64,000 nucleotides of DNA from an uncultured Clostridia bacterium (GTDB taxonomy: Bacteria > Bacillota > Clostridia > Saccharofermentanales > Saccharofermentanaceae), in NCBI GenBank assembly GCA_947303185.1, contig CAMYXF010000005.1:122574-186573 (forward strand), read 5' to 3'. The notes beneath the pieces are model-generated. The model did not search any database. It worked only from the letters and a program-made list of their open reading frames with translations, and was not told the origin of the DNA. The translations under genes were made by a program, and so were the position numbers. Positions 8,912-17,821 of this stretch are shown piece after piece. Numbering within the stretch: position 1 is the stretch's first letter; every line of letters starts with the position of its first letter.

Positions 8912-8944
8912 AAAAAAGGCGGAAAGCCAAAAGCCTTCCGCCTT
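8912..8944 (-). terminator. Intrinsic terminator of the SPFH operon
   Basis: AAGGCGGAA (8916-8924) pairs with TTCCGCCTT (8936-8944). Read on the minus strand, the stem is followed by TTTTTTATTTTT. It directly follows the stop of the SPFH gene. Confidence 0.85.
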
Positions 8945-8965
8945 GTAAAAGTTATGTTTTCGCGA

Positions 8966-10234
8966 TTACTGGACAGGTCTTGCAACACCGCAGTCAGGGC
9001 AGAATCTTGAAGTGATTCCAGCCTTGCCGCATGAAGGACAATTCCATGCGCCCTCTGCAGCAGGTGCGCCTGTGTTGCCGGCAACAACATTACCGAAGCC
9101 TTCGCCGACCTTCTGGGATTCGCCCATGATGGGAGCCATGGCATCCTTTGTCATGTTGATAACGCCGCCCATTGCGCCGAGTGTAACGCCGAGAGAAGCA
9201 ACATCACCGATTCCGCCTGCAGCACCGCCGCCGTTGCCGCCGCCAGTGATACCGTTCTGCATTGCTTCGAGGCCGACCTGACGTGCTGTCTCGTCTCTGT
9301 AGGTGTAGCCCTTCATCTGCATCTCTGCAGCCTCTGCCTCAGCCTTCATCTTGTAAGCTTCAGCTTCTGCCTGAGCCTTAATGCGGATAGCGTCAGCGTC
9401 TCCCTGTGCATTAACAGCCTTGAGCTGTGCTTCAGTCTGTGCTTCAACGATTCTTCTCTGCTGAGCTGCTTCAGCCTCTGCCTTTCTTACTTCCTCTTCT
9501 CTTACCTTCAAAGTCTTGTCAGCAAACTGCTGCTTAAGTCTTACGAAGTTCGGATCGTCATCGGGAGTAACGATTGATGTTACATAGAACTCAGGCATTG
9601 TGAGACCATACTCATCGAGTGCCTCGTTGATGTCGACCATGAGCTTGGAAGAAAGAACGTCGAGATATGCGTCGATCTCAAGAATGTTGAGATTCTCTTC
9701 CTTGATGATGCGTGCGAGATTAGCCTTGACCTTGTTGATGATCAACGCCTTAAACATACCTGTGCCGTAAGACTTGCCTTCGCCTGTGATATCGCTCTGG
9801 ATAAGTCCGTCAGTTGTTCCGACGAGCTTTAAGATAAGCTTTCTTGCGTCGGTAACTCTCATGTTGTAGTTACCGGATGCACCGATCTCAACATGAAGTC
9901 CTGATGCGGGATCGAAAAGTCTTACCTTGCTGTCAGTACCCCATCTGATACCCATCTGGGTGATCATGTTGATGAAGTAAACTTCGCAGTGGAATACATT
10001 GATACCGCCGGTACCGAGCTTCATGTAGTCACGAACCTTCGGAATGTTGTTGGTAACAAGCGTATGTCTTCCTGCAGTGAACTGATCGAAGATCATGCCG
10101 TCACGGAAGAAAAGCGCTTCCTGGGATTCATGAACGATCAGCTGCGAACCGATCGTAAAATCTTCTTTCTCATGCTTGTGTGCCAGTACTTCGTTACTGC
10201 CTTCGTACTTGATTACACTAATAGCTTCAACCAT
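8966..10234 (-). CDS. SPFH-domain protein with C-terminal zinc ribbon (YdjI-like)
   Basis: A 422-residue protein of the SPFH/stomatin-like group often annotated as virion core protein or YdjI. An SPFH domain spans about residues 20-210 (LIVHESQEALFFRDG, then FTAGRHTLVTNNIP). A charged Ala/Glu-rich coiled coil follows (about 235-320), then a Gly-rich stretch, and a zinc ribbon at the end (CPSCG and CPDCG). Family members assemble on membranes and are often tied to envelope stress. It has no clear transmembrane helix itself. The gene 17 bp upstream encodes a zinc-ribbon membrane protein and is probably its partner. Confidence 0.85.
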   Translation of the reverse strand: MVEAISVIKYEGSNEVLAHKHEKEDFTIGSQLIVHESQEALFFRDGMIFDQFTAGRHTLVTNNIPKVRDYMKLGTGGINVFHCEVYFINMITQMGIRWGTDSKVRLFDPASGLHVEIGASGNYNMRVTDARKLILKLVGTTDGLIQSDITGEGKSYGTGMFKALIINKVKANLARIIKEENLNILEIDAYLDVLSSKLMVDINEALDEYGLTMPEFYVTSIVTPDDDPNFVRLKQQFADKTLKVREEEVRKAEAEAAQQRRIVEAQTEAQLKAVNAQGDADAIRIKAQAEAEAYKMKAEAEAAEMQMKGYTYRDETARQVGLEAMQNGITGGGNGGGAAGGIGDVASLGVTLGAMGGVINMTKDAMAPIMGESQKVGEGFGNVVAGNTGAPAAEGAWNCPSCGKAGITSRFCPDCGVARPVQ

Positions 10235-10251
10235 TTCTTTAATCTCCCTTT

Positions 10252-11067
10252 CTATTTATTTTTCTTCGTTATTTGTTCAGTAAATGATGCAAACAGGATA
10301 AACAACACGATGGGTGCGACTATCGCGATTATTACCGAGAGCACCGTCGGCACGTGAAGTGCGTATGCGAGTATCGAGTAAATTATCAGGGGTGTCGCCG
10401 CGAGGAACGATACGACCTTAAGAATTATCGATACAACTCCTCCCCTGTAGTAGACATATCCCAATCCTGCAGATCCTAAAAGGAACAGGATGATGCACAC
10501 TGCCCATGGCCAGTTGAACGCTTCCCTGAAGAACAGTCCGACCGCCGCGGGAATGATAAGGCTGAAAATAACAGCCCATGGAATCTGTTTCTTTCTTTCC
10601 TTCTCGATCTCTTCCTTGCAGATCTCAACCATCGCATCTGCATCCCTGAAGCCTTTGACCTTGGAGAGCTCGTGCACCGCGCTGCTGTAAGACTTCTTCT
10701 CGTAGAAGTTCCTGCCCTTCGCGTAGATCGAGAGAAGTTCAGCGTTCTTCTGTCCTTCTTCGCAGATCCTGATCAGGTCGGCCGAGACGGGATCATTGAA
10801 CTTTCCGCAGTCCATGATGGCTGTCTTGTAAAGGAGCCTTGCCTCATTGCCTGATGCAGCTTTGGAGTCGCTCTCAACAATGTCGTTAGCCTTGTTGATG
10901 CTTGCGATTATGCGTGAATACTTGCCGTAATCGGGAATGACGTCTGCAATGTTCCATCTGTTCCCGCAATTGGCGCACTGAGCAGTGCCGGCAAGATAGT
11001 TGTTAACTATGTCTCCGCCGCATATTCTGCATTTTAAAGAAACCGGTGTAGCATTTACATCTGACAT
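10252..11067 (-). CDS. Zinc-ribbon/TPR-like membrane protein
   Basis: A 271-residue protein starting with a zinc ribbon (CRICGG at residue 13, CANCGNRW at 32). A helical middle region (about 50-155) reads like a short TPR-type repeat (YAKGRNFYEKKSYSSAVHEL). About four transmembrane helices follow (165-260). It is cotranscribed with the SPFH gene, 17 bp apart. I infer that it anchors or works with the SPFH assembly at the membrane. No enzymatic motif is visible. Confidence 0.65.
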   Translation of the reverse strand: MSDVNATPVSLKCRICGGDIVNNYLAGTAQCANCGNRWNIADVIPDYGKYSRIIASINKANDIVESDSKAASGNEARLLYKTAIMDCGKFNDPVSADLIRICEEGQKNAELLSIYAKGRNFYEKKSYSSAVHELSKVKGFRDADAMVEICKEEIEKERKKQIPWAVIFSLIIPAAVGLFFREAFNWPWAVCIILFLLGSAGLGYVYYRGGVVSIILKVVSFLAATPLIIYSILAYALHVPTVLSVIIAIVAPIVLFILFASFTEQITKKNK

Positions 11068-11191
11068 TTCTCTATCCCCTACCCTTATTCAACATGCGCG
11101 CGTTTTTCCGCGCCCGAAAATTATTATATCAAAAATTTTTTCTCCCCGCGATATAGTATGAAATAGAGCGGATTTTGTTTTCGAGACCACG

Positions 11192-11222
11192 AAAAAAGGA
11201 TGCCTCAATGAGACATCCTTTT
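11192..11222 (-). terminator. Intrinsic terminator, GTCTC/GAGGC family
   Basis: On the minus strand the stem reads AAGGATGTCTC, loop ATT, GAGGCATCCTT, then TTTTCG. The U-G wobble has the same orientation relative to transcription as in the pnt terminator. It ends the zinc-ribbon/Yip1-like gene. Confidence 0.85.
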
Positions 11223-11247
11223 AATTCGTGATTAACGTGCTTCGGAA

Positions 11248-12135
11248 TTAGAAGTAGTGAGCAACGAAGCCTGTAATTGCTACGCAGATTACGAGAACGA
11301 AGCCCTTCTTGTTTCCTGTGAGCTTTGTCTCTGCGCCCATACCCTCGTAGAGCATGAGGAGATAGTAAGCATAAGCTGCGATCGTGAAGAGTGAACCAAA
11401 TCCAACATAAGGGATGAGTCCTACGAATGAGCCCAGGAAATCGGAAACGATGAATGCAGGTGTTGTAGCCATTGCAGCGATTGCGAGAAGTCTCGGGAAA
11501 GACCACTTCTCCTTGAGGATGAGGCCTGCGAGCATGAAGATACCGGCGCAACCGAAGATACGTACTGCATAGTAAATGAACGGGAAGAAGAAGTCCTTAA
11601 CGATCTCAACTGCGAGATTGTCGAACCAGTATTTTCCGTACTGAGCATAACGGATGAGGTCTACAGACATGGATGTGAGGAATCCTACCATCCAGCAGAT
11701 AACAACTGCGATACCTGCGATGAAAAGAGCGTTGCCGATCTTGTCATACTGAGGTGCGATCTCTGCAGGACCTGTAACGGGGTGAATAGCTGCCTGAATG
11801 AGGTTCTTGAAATGCTGGCCGAAGGGGAGCATTGAAGAAGGCTGCTTGGGCTGTGCCTGGGGCTGGGGCTGAGCCTGAGGAGCAGGCTGCTGTGCCTGAG
11901 GCTGGGGCTGAGGTGCAGCTACGGGAGCTGCTGCAGCGGGTGCTGCTACGGGTGCTGCTGCAACGGGAGCTGCTACGGGAGCAGGCTGAGGTGCAGGCTG
12001 AGCTGCAGGTTGAGCTACGGGAGCAGCCTGGGGAGCGGGTTGAGCCTGAGCTGCGGGAGCTCCGAAAGACATGCCACATCCACCGCAGAAAGCAACGCCA
12101 TCGGGGTTTTCCTTACCGCAATTAGGACAAAACAT
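11248..12135 (-). CDS. Zinc-ribbon protein with Ala/Pro/Gln linker and Yip1-like membrane domain
   Basis: A 295-residue protein with a zinc ribbon (FCPNCGKE, then FCGGCG), a roughly 80-residue linker of Ala, Pro and Gln, and five to six membrane helices (about residues 125-295) of the Yip1/DUF type. I placed the start at ATG 12135, which has AAAGGA 8 nt upstream; an in-frame ATG 30 bp earlier lacks a good site. The linker codons are repetitive (GCA, CCT, CAG), which makes this stretch prone to length change. Function unknown; it resembles other zinc-ribbon membrane proteins nearby. Confidence 0.7.
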   Translation of the reverse strand: MFCPNCGKENPDGVAFCGGCGMSFGAPAAQAQPAPQAAPVAQPAAQPAPQPAPVAAPVAAAPVAAPAAAAPVAAPQPQPQAQQPAPQAQPQPQAQPKQPSSMLPFGQHFKNLIQAAIHPVTGPAEIAPQYDKIGNALFIAGIAVVICWMVGFLTSMSVDLIRYAQYGKYWFDNLAVEIVKDFFFPFIYYAVRIFGCAGIFMLAGLILKEKWSFPRLLAIAAMATTPAFIVSDFLGSFVGLIPYVGFGSLFTIAAYAYYLLMLYEGMGAETKLTGNKKGFVLVICVAITGFVAHYF

Positions 12136-12257
12136 ATTAAGTATCCTTTCCTCGGGCATAGACACCCGATAAACATGATACTTTCATAATAACACACTGT
12201 TTTCTTAATTAAGCAACGGAAATTGTAGGTTTTAAGCCTTTTTTAGAGAGCCGTCTG

Positions 12258-13262
12258 TCAGACCGCGTCAACTACTCCGAGGATAACGTCAGCAGGCTGT
12301 GCGTCAGAGAAGACGATCAGGTATGTCTTGCCGCCCTTTACGAAAACAGCAGCATTAACATCAGCAGATGTCTCGTCACCTGTAAGTTCCTTAACGTTTG
12401 CGAAAGTTACACGGTAAAGCTTGACCTGGATTCCGGAAGGAGTTGTAGCGTCAACGCCTGCCGCAGGAGTCTGGTGGAATACCTGCTTGATGAGGTCATC
12501 AGTTCCTTCGGGAGCTGAGCACAGAAGCATCTTCTCGCCGTTTACACCGAAGAATACCTCTTCGCTGATTGAGTCGGAGAATACGCCTGAACCTGTACCC
12601 TTGATGTCGAACGGGAGTGCTCTGGAGATCCTGTCGAGACGTGCATCACCCATGACTTCGCTCTCATCAGTATTATCATCGTCCTCAGTAGCTGCAGGAG
12701 CAGTTATGTCAATGTTAACAGTCTTGTTATTGACATCGTCACCGCGTGTATCGACATCTGCAGCGTAGTGGTTTGTGTTGCCTGAAGTTGTGACGCTCAA
12801 AATACCGTCAACGCCTTCAGCTTCTGTTGTTTCTGCAGCATTTTCGAAGCCTGCAACTGTCTCTTCATAAGTTAATTCGTAATCATTAGCTTCTGTTGCA
12901 GCATAATTTCCGGTATCTTTCACTGTATTATCAGCCGTCATGGCAGCCTTGCCCAGATGGAGATAGTTCACAACGAACAGTGCGCCTGCAATTACAAGTA
13001 CGCCTGCAGCGATGGAAGAGATAAGGGCAATAGGTGTCTTCTTTGCCTTCTTTCTTGTCTCAACGGGCTTGACCTCGGCCTTTCTGACCTGGTCGTTCTT
13101 AACTGATCTTTCAGTTCTGTTCTTATCTCTGGGAATATTCGTAACAACGGCGCTGTCTGACTGCTCCTTGATCGCAGCGGACACGGCACCCATGATCCTG
13201 CTCTTCATCTCAGGATCAACAGTTACGTTATTCATGATTTCGTTATACTTATTCAAAATCAT
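12258..13262 (-). CDS. Putative anti-sigma factor (single-pass membrane protein)
   Basis: A 334-residue protein overlapping the upstream ECF sigma gene by 14 nt. An N-terminal cytoplasmic segment of about 75 residues (start MILNKYNEIMNNVTVDPEMK) is followed by a lysine-rich patch, one transmembrane helix near 77-100, and a large acidic, Thr-rich extracytoplasmic region (about 105-334). This is the usual shape and position of an ECF anti-sigma factor, but I do not see a clear zinc-binding HxxxCxxC motif. The outer C-terminal half (ALPFDIKGTGSGVFSD onwards) may be the sensor. Function rests mainly on context. Confidence 0.6.
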   Translation of the reverse strand: MILNKYNEIMNNVTVDPEMKSRIMGAVSAAIKEQSDSAVVTNIPRDKNRTERSVKNDQVRKAEVKPVETRKKAKKTPIALISSIAAGVLVIAGALFVVNYLHLGKAAMTADNTVKDTGNYAATEANDYELTYEETVAGFENAAETTEAEGVDGILSVTTSGNTNHYAADVDTRGDDVNNKTVNIDITAPAATEDDDNTDESEVMGDARLDRISRALPFDIKGTGSGVFSDSISEEVFFGVNGEKMLLCSAPEGTDDLIKQVFHQTPAAGVDATTPSGIQVKLYRVTFANVKELTGDETSADVNAAVFVKGGKTYLIVFSDAQPADVILGVVDAV

Positions 13263-13920
13263 CCGCCTCCTTCAGCAGTTCTCTCAGTTTGTCGCGGGCA
13301 CGCTTCAGATCTGAGCGCACCGTTGCTTCGCGTCGTCCGGTAATACGGGCGATCTCCGCGGTCTGGTAACCTTCCTGATAGAAAAGGTGGATTGCTTCAC
13401 GCTGGTGGACGGGCAGACATCTTACGGCATCCCAGATGGCTTTGTACTCATCGCCGTTATCAAGATCTTCCTGCACTTCGCCCGCTATCTCCTCATTGAG
13501 TTCCATCGTGTCACGGACTTTGTTGTAATCAATGCGGTTTTTCGCAAGATTAGAAGCAACTCTCATAAGCCACGCTTTACGATGTGTTTCGCTCTCGAAG
13601 TTGGGCCTTACGGTGACGAACTTGATCATCGTCTCCTGCAGGATGTCTTCTGCGTCCTCCTTGTTGTGAAGGTAAGAGAGCGCAAGACGCAGGATGGCAT
13701 TGCCATGAACATCGAGAATCTCTCCCGCTTCCTTTTCTATCTGCTCGTCTGTCTTACGGGACGGACCTGTTACGGGTACGTCGTCTTCAGACTCATATGC
13801 CTGGTCTCCGGTCAGAGTGGCTTTCTCGGACGGATGTCCGGAACCAGACTGAACATTGACAGCCAGCAGCATGGCGAGCTTTCTTAAAAGCGGCAGATTG
13901 GCTTTGTAAGTTAATTCCAT
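13249..13920 (-). CDS. ECF-type RNA polymerase sigma factor
   Basis: A 223-residue sigma-70 family factor. Region 2 (about residues 70-140) includes LSYLHNKEDAEDILQETMIK and HRKAWLMRVASNLAKNR. Region 4 (about 165-220) includes LPVHQREAIHLFYQEGYQTA and a helix-turn-helix ending in SDLKRARDKLRELL. An N-terminal extension of about 60 residues before region 2 is longer than in typical ECF factors. AAGGAAA precedes the ATG. A sigma-A-type promoter lies at 13993-14021. The overlapping downstream membrane gene is its likely anti-sigma partner. Confidence 0.9.
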   Translation of the reverse strand: MELTYKANLPLLRKLAMLLAVNVQSGSGHPSEKATLTGDQAYESEDDVPVTGPSRKTDEQIEKEAGEILDVHGNAILRLALSYLHNKEDAEDILQETMIKFVTVRPNFESETHRKAWLMRVASNLAKNRIDYNKVRDTMELNEEIAGEVQEDLDNGDEYKAIWDAVRCLPVHQREAIHLFYQEGYQTAEIARITGRREATVRSDLKRARDKLRELLKEADDFE

Positions 13921-13992
13921 CGGTTTCCTTATGTGACTTTCTCACCGCTTTCAACCTATATACAGATGACGCGGCGGATTTGTTGCACTCAA

Positions 13993-14021
13993 ATTATACC
14001 CATGCTAACAAATCAAAGCAA
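13993..14021 (-). promoter_or_regulatory. Promoter of the ECF sigma operon
   Basis: On the minus strand TTGCTT (14016-14021), a 17-nt spacer and TATAAT (13993-13998) fit the housekeeping consensus. The start point would be near 13986, leaving a 65-nt leader before the sigma ATG. Confidence 0.65.
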
Positions 14022-14193
14022 ATTGTCAGTTATATATATTAAAATAAGCATGCAACGCCTTGGAAATTATCGAAAATGTCCACCCCTTCCGGGTGCCAAA
14101 TGACACATTCAGTTCGCATTAACGCAAGAAATTAATAGTAAATTAAAATGCGTGTAACACAAAACACACCTAAAACATAAGATAATAGGGCAT

Positions 14194-16029
14194 ATGAGAG
14201 AGAACAGCAGCAGATTATTTATCAAGAACGACGCGGCTTATGTAGCCGTCGTTTTTGTGAGCGTAATTCTCTTTATAGCTTTCCTCGCAATCCAGATCTT
14301 TACCGAGATAACTATGACCAGGATCTTCGTGGGCATCGGCCTCATGTTCCTGGCTTTCACGATGAATATTTTCGAAGGCAAGTTCGGATTCTATATCTCG
14401 TTCGCTTTAAACTTCGTCCAGTTCATGATCTACACCTACGAATACATCGTCATGAAGAGCGAATCCGCTCCGGTACTTCTTGCCGTGACGATTGTTACGA
14501 TGGTAATCGACATGCTCCTGCAGTACTACATCATCAGGATCGCAGGCAGGATCCAGGGCATCGAAGCATCCAAGCGCGAAGAACGCAGCAATGCCATACG
14601 CAAGGAGCTTGAAGACGAGATGTTCTCACGTACTTCCCTCATCGTTAACCACGATTCAATGGGCAGTCACCAGAATTTAAGCGAAGCCATCGGCCGCAAC
14701 CTCTCAGGTTCGATCGATTCACTGACTACGCTTCCCGGACGTGACATGATCACGGAGCGTGCGGATAAGTTCATCAGGGAAGACATCACAAACATGCAGG
14801 GCAGCGAGACTCCTGACGAAGTATGCCGTCCCTTCTCTATCATCTATCTCGCATTAGATCACTTCGACACGATCACAAGAACCATCGGTCACAAGTCGAT
14901 GGACCTCTTCATACAGAACATGGCACACCGTCTCCGCGAAGCTGCAGATCCTACTGACATGGTCGCAAGGATCGACGATGCTGACTTCGTCATTCTCTTC
15001 AAGAGAGTTCTCACCCAAGAAGCTGAGACCAAGTATGCCGACAAGCTCGCAAAGGAAGCTTCAAGAGCTTTTGCTGCAGGCATCGATTCAATGAACGCAA
15101 GCATCCGTTACGGCTTTGCGCACTACCCCGCTGATTCACGTCACGCTGGTGAGCTCATCGCGATCGCAGAAGAGCGCATGAGCAGGGCAGCTTCAGCCAA
15201 GGATGGCGCTGATGTTGCTGATGAAGTTGCAGAACTTCCCGGCGCAGAAGTTTTCAAGAATAAGACCAAGAATGAGATCATCGCGATTTTCGAGCGCGCG
15301 ATAGACGACGGAAGCATGCACATGGTATACCAGCCCTGCTTCACCGCACAGCGCAGACTCGTCGGCTTTGAGGCTTTCTTAAGATTCGAGAAGGACGGCG
15401 CTACGGTATCACCCCAGGTATTCCTCGCAGCAGCTGAGAATGCCGGATACATGAGAAGGATCGGAAGCTTTTCGATGGAGAATTCGCTAACCGCCCTCAC
15501 AAACATCAACAAGATCAATCCCAAGCTTACGATGAACATCAACATCTCCAACTACCAGTTAAGAGAAGCTGATTTCATCCAGTCTTTCTCCAATATCGTT
15601 TCGTCCACTGAATGCAACGTCGATAACCTCATCCTGGACCTTCAGGAAGAGAGCCTTATCACGAGCCTTGCAGACATTAGGATGACGATCGAGGAGCTCG
15701 CCACGACAGGCGTTAAGATGGCGCTCGACAACTTCGGCAGAGGTTATTCGTCCTTCAATGCGATCCCTCTCCTCCCTGTCTCCATCTTAAAGCTCGACGG
15801 CAACTTCACCTCCGAACTCGCTACTGATGCCACAGTCAGGATCCTTACACGTTCTGCAATCTCACTGATGCACGACATCGACATCTCCGTTACGGCAACG
15901 GGCGTCGGTCAGGAAGACCAGTTCGATATCCTGGTCGGCAGCGGTTGCGACAAGTTCCAAGGTCTGTTCATGGGTCCCGCCATCATCACTGACGACCTCG
16001 AGGCATTCATCCTCAAGAGCAAGGTCTGA
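14194..16029 (+). CDS. Membrane GGDEF-EAL protein with degenerate active sites
   Basis: A 611-residue protein with four to five N-terminal helices (about 16-130), a GGDEF domain (about 180-340) and an EAL domain (about 360-610). In the GGDEF domain the signature is RIDDADF rather than RxGGDEF, so diguanylate cyclase activity is unlikely. In EAL, the first Glu (FEAFLRF), Asn (NINIS), Lys (LKLD) and Gln (KFQG) remain. However, ELTE is LDLQE, DDFG is DNFG and AEGVE is TATGVG, so metal-binding residues are lost. It more likely senses cyclic di-GMP or another ligand than makes or degrades it. Confidence 0.85.
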   Translation: MRENSSRLFIKNDAAYVAVVFVSVILFIAFLAIQIFTEITMTRIFVGIGLMFLAFTMNIFEGKFGFYISFALNFVQFMIYTYEYIVMKSESAPVLLAVTIVTMVIDMLLQYYIIRIAGRIQGIEASKREERSNAIRKELEDEMFSRTSLIVNHDSMGSHQNLSEAIGRNLSGSIDSLTTLPGRDMITERADKFIREDITNMQGSETPDEVCRPFSIIYLALDHFDTITRTIGHKSMDLFIQNMAHRLREAADPTDMVARIDDADFVILFKRVLTQEAETKYADKLAKEASRAFAAGIDSMNASIRYGFAHYPADSRHAGELIAIAEERMSRAASAKDGADVADEVAELPGAEVFKNKTKNEIIAIFERAIDDGSMHMVYQPCFTAQRRLVGFEAFLRFEKDGATVSPQVFLAAAENAGYMRRIGSFSMENSLTALTNINKINPKLTMNINISNYQLREADFIQSFSNIVSSTECNVDNLILDLQEESLITSLADIRMTIEELATTGVKMALDNFGRGYSSFNAIPLLPVSILKLDGNFTSELATDATVRILTRSAISLMHDIDISVTATGVGQEDQFDILVGSGCDKFQGLFMGPAIITDDLEAFILKSKV

Positions 16030-16058
16030 TCCCCTATAAATAAGTAATATTTGACTTA

Positions 16059-16067
16059 TGCTATAAT
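16059..16067 (+). promoter_or_regulatory. Extended -10 promoter of the ABC exporter operon
   Basis: TGC precedes TATAAT (16062-16067), forming an extended -10 element 31 bp before the ATG at 16098. No good -35 box is seen, as is common with extended -10 promoters. Confidence 0.6.
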
Positions 16068-16097
16068 CTCCCTATTGCTAAAGGAGTTAGTTAAGCC

Positions 16098-16736
16098 ATG
16101 GCCGATTCAATTGTTACAGTCGAGAAAGTCTCTTTAAAATACAAAAAGGCCGTCCTCACCGACGTCTCCATAAACGCTGAGAAAGGCGAAGTCATCGGCC
16201 TTCTGGGCCTTAACGGATCAGGCAAATCGACTTTGCTTTCCGCCATCGCAGGTCTTAGAAAGCCTTCTTCAGGCTCCATCAAGGTCAACGGCAAAGCGGG
16301 TTTCGTTACCCAGGAAAATGCCCTCATCGACGAGCTCACCGCAATGGACAATCTCAAGATGTGGACCCCTCTTAGCAAACAGGACATCTTAAAAGAACTT
16401 ACCGAGACTGAACTCTCGATCCTTAAAGTAAACGAATTCATCGACCTCAAGGTCAAGCGTATGTCAGGCGGTATGAAAAAGCGCCTTGCGATCGCTTCCG
16501 TCCTCCTCGCCAAGCCCGACATCCTTCTCATGGACGAGCCCCTGGCAGCCCTGGACATCCCTGCGAAAAACGACATCATCAACTTCATAGATTCATTTAA
16601 GAGCAAGGGCGGCACGGTATTTATCGCGAGCCACAGTGAAGAGCTTTTCAAGCACTGCTCGAAAATATACCTCTTAAAGAACGGCGTCTCTTCGCTCCTT
16701 ACTTCAGGCATCTCTCCCGCGGAGGCTCTTGAATGA
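16098..16736 (+). CDS. ABC transporter ATP-binding protein
   Basis: A 212-residue ATPase of the ABC-2 exporter type. Visible are Walker A (GLNGSGKSTLL, near residue 37), Q-loop (VTQEN), signature (RMSGGMKKRL), Walker B (ILLMDEPLAALD) and the switch His (ASHSEE). AAGGAG precedes the ATG. The stop overlaps the first permease gene by 4 nt, and the second permease overlaps the first in turn, so the three make one transporter. The substrate cannot be read from the sequence. Confidence 0.92.
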   Translation: MADSIVTVEKVSLKYKKAVLTDVSINAEKGEVIGLLGLNGSGKSTLLSAIAGLRKPSSGSIKVNGKAGFVTQENALIDELTAMDNLKMWTPLSKQDILKELTETELSILKVNEFIDLKVKRMSGGMKKRLAIASVLLAKPDILLMDEPLAALDIPAKNDIINFIDSFKSKGGTVFIASHSEELFKHCSKIYLLKNGVSSLLTSGISPAEALE

Positions 16737-17821
16737 TAAAGGCATACTGCAAAAGAGTATTGCTTTTCCTTCCCTACGTAGTGTGCTATTTCTTAGCGCT
16801 CGGCCTTGCGCTGCTGGCACTCGTCATGTATGCGTCGGAATTTCTTTTCGAAGACAACACGGACAGCGTCGTATCGGTTGCATGCTATGTCCCGGATGAC
16901 GAAGCTTATACCCAGCTGGGAATCAATCTCGTCAAGCAGATGGACAGCGTCAAGCACACGATAGACATCAACGAAGTAAGGTCTGAGAAAAAGGTCGTGG
17001 AACTCGTTGAAGAAGGCGATGCCATTGCCGGGATCATCGTGCCTGAAGGATTCCTTGAGACGATGGGAACTCCTGATGCCGTACAGGTCCAGATAATCTA
17101 CCGTGATGCCGACACGTTCGAAGAGCACATCGTAAACGACCTTCTTTATGCCATGAGCAATCTCCTCGGCACGGCACAGTGCTCAGTCTTAACTGCCGGC
17201 GAATACGCAAGGGAGATGGGCTTTGATGACTCACAGGCTTATGCCGTCGAAGGTGCCGTCACCAACAACAGCTTCAGTTACGTCATGGACCGTAAGTCAT
17301 TATTCCACAAGGTTGACGTTGACGACCTAGTCGCTAAGTACGCCGTAAGAGAGCGTCTCACTGCATCTTATACTCTTTACATAATCATGATGTCGGTCTT
17401 CGTCATCTCGTTCTTCTACAAGGGAAACAGCGACATCTTCAGGGCGCGCGCAAAGCTCTCGGGCATCAAAACATGGAAGATCTTCCTGCTCGAATCCGGA
17501 TGCGCCGCGGTCATGATCTATCTTCTCTACATACTGGTCTTCGTCTGTCTCTGCTTCGTCTTTGAATCGATGAAGATCCTGTCCCTGTTAACGGTAATTC
17601 CGGTCGTGCTCATCATCGCGCTTACAGGTACAGCTCTTTGCTATCTCGTTAAGAGCCCCACGACCGTCTCTTATATCACATTCGGTGCAGGCACGAGCTT
17701 CATGTATCTTGCAGGTGGCCTTATCCCTCTGGACTACATGCCGCACTTCTTCCAGAACGCAGCGGTATTTAATCCTCTGTACTATCTTATCCAGTTCTTT
17801 ATGAGGTCGATGTTCCTATGA
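16733..17821 (+). CDS. ABC-2 type permease, first subunit
   Basis: A 362-residue protein with one N-terminal helix (about 8-35), a large extracytoplasmic domain (about 45-215) and five helices at the C-terminal side (about 218-360). This is the ABC-2/YhgE-like architecture of drug, polyketide or lipid exporters. It overlaps both neighbours by 4 nt. It is similar in layout to the following gene, so the exporter is probably a heterodimer. Confidence 0.85.
   Translation: MIKAYCKRVLLFLPYVVCYFLALGLALLALVMYASEFLFEDNTDSVVSVACYVPDDEAYTQLGINLVKQMDSVKHTIDINEVRSEKKVVELVEEGDAIAGIIVPEGFLETMGTPDAVQVQIIYRDADTFEEHIVNDLLYAMSNLLGTAQCSVLTAGEYAREMGFDDSQAYAVEGAVTNNSFSYVMDRKSLFHKVDVDDLVAKYAVRERLTASYTLYIIMMSVFVISFFYKGNSDIFRARAKLSGIKTWKIFLLESGCAAVMIYLLYILVFVCLCFVFESMKILSLLTVIPVVLIIALTGTALCYLVKSPTTVSYITFGAGTSFMYLAGGLIPLDYMPHFFQNAAVFNPLYYLIQFFMRSMFL

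Noticed and set aside
11129..11551. 140-residue minus-strand frame overlapping the Yip1-like domain
   Set aside because: It overlaps a terminator and a well supported membrane protein in another frame, and its composition is not protein-like.
11744..12125. Ser/Arg-rich and Glu/Leu-rich frames over the zinc-ribbon protein linker
   Set aside because: They are translations of the repetitive Ala/Pro/Gln linker in other frames and lack ribosome sites.
16091..16711. 206-residue minus-strand frame over the ABC ATPase
   Set aside because: The plus strand has every ABC motif and a promoter. The minus frame is a codon-bias shadow.
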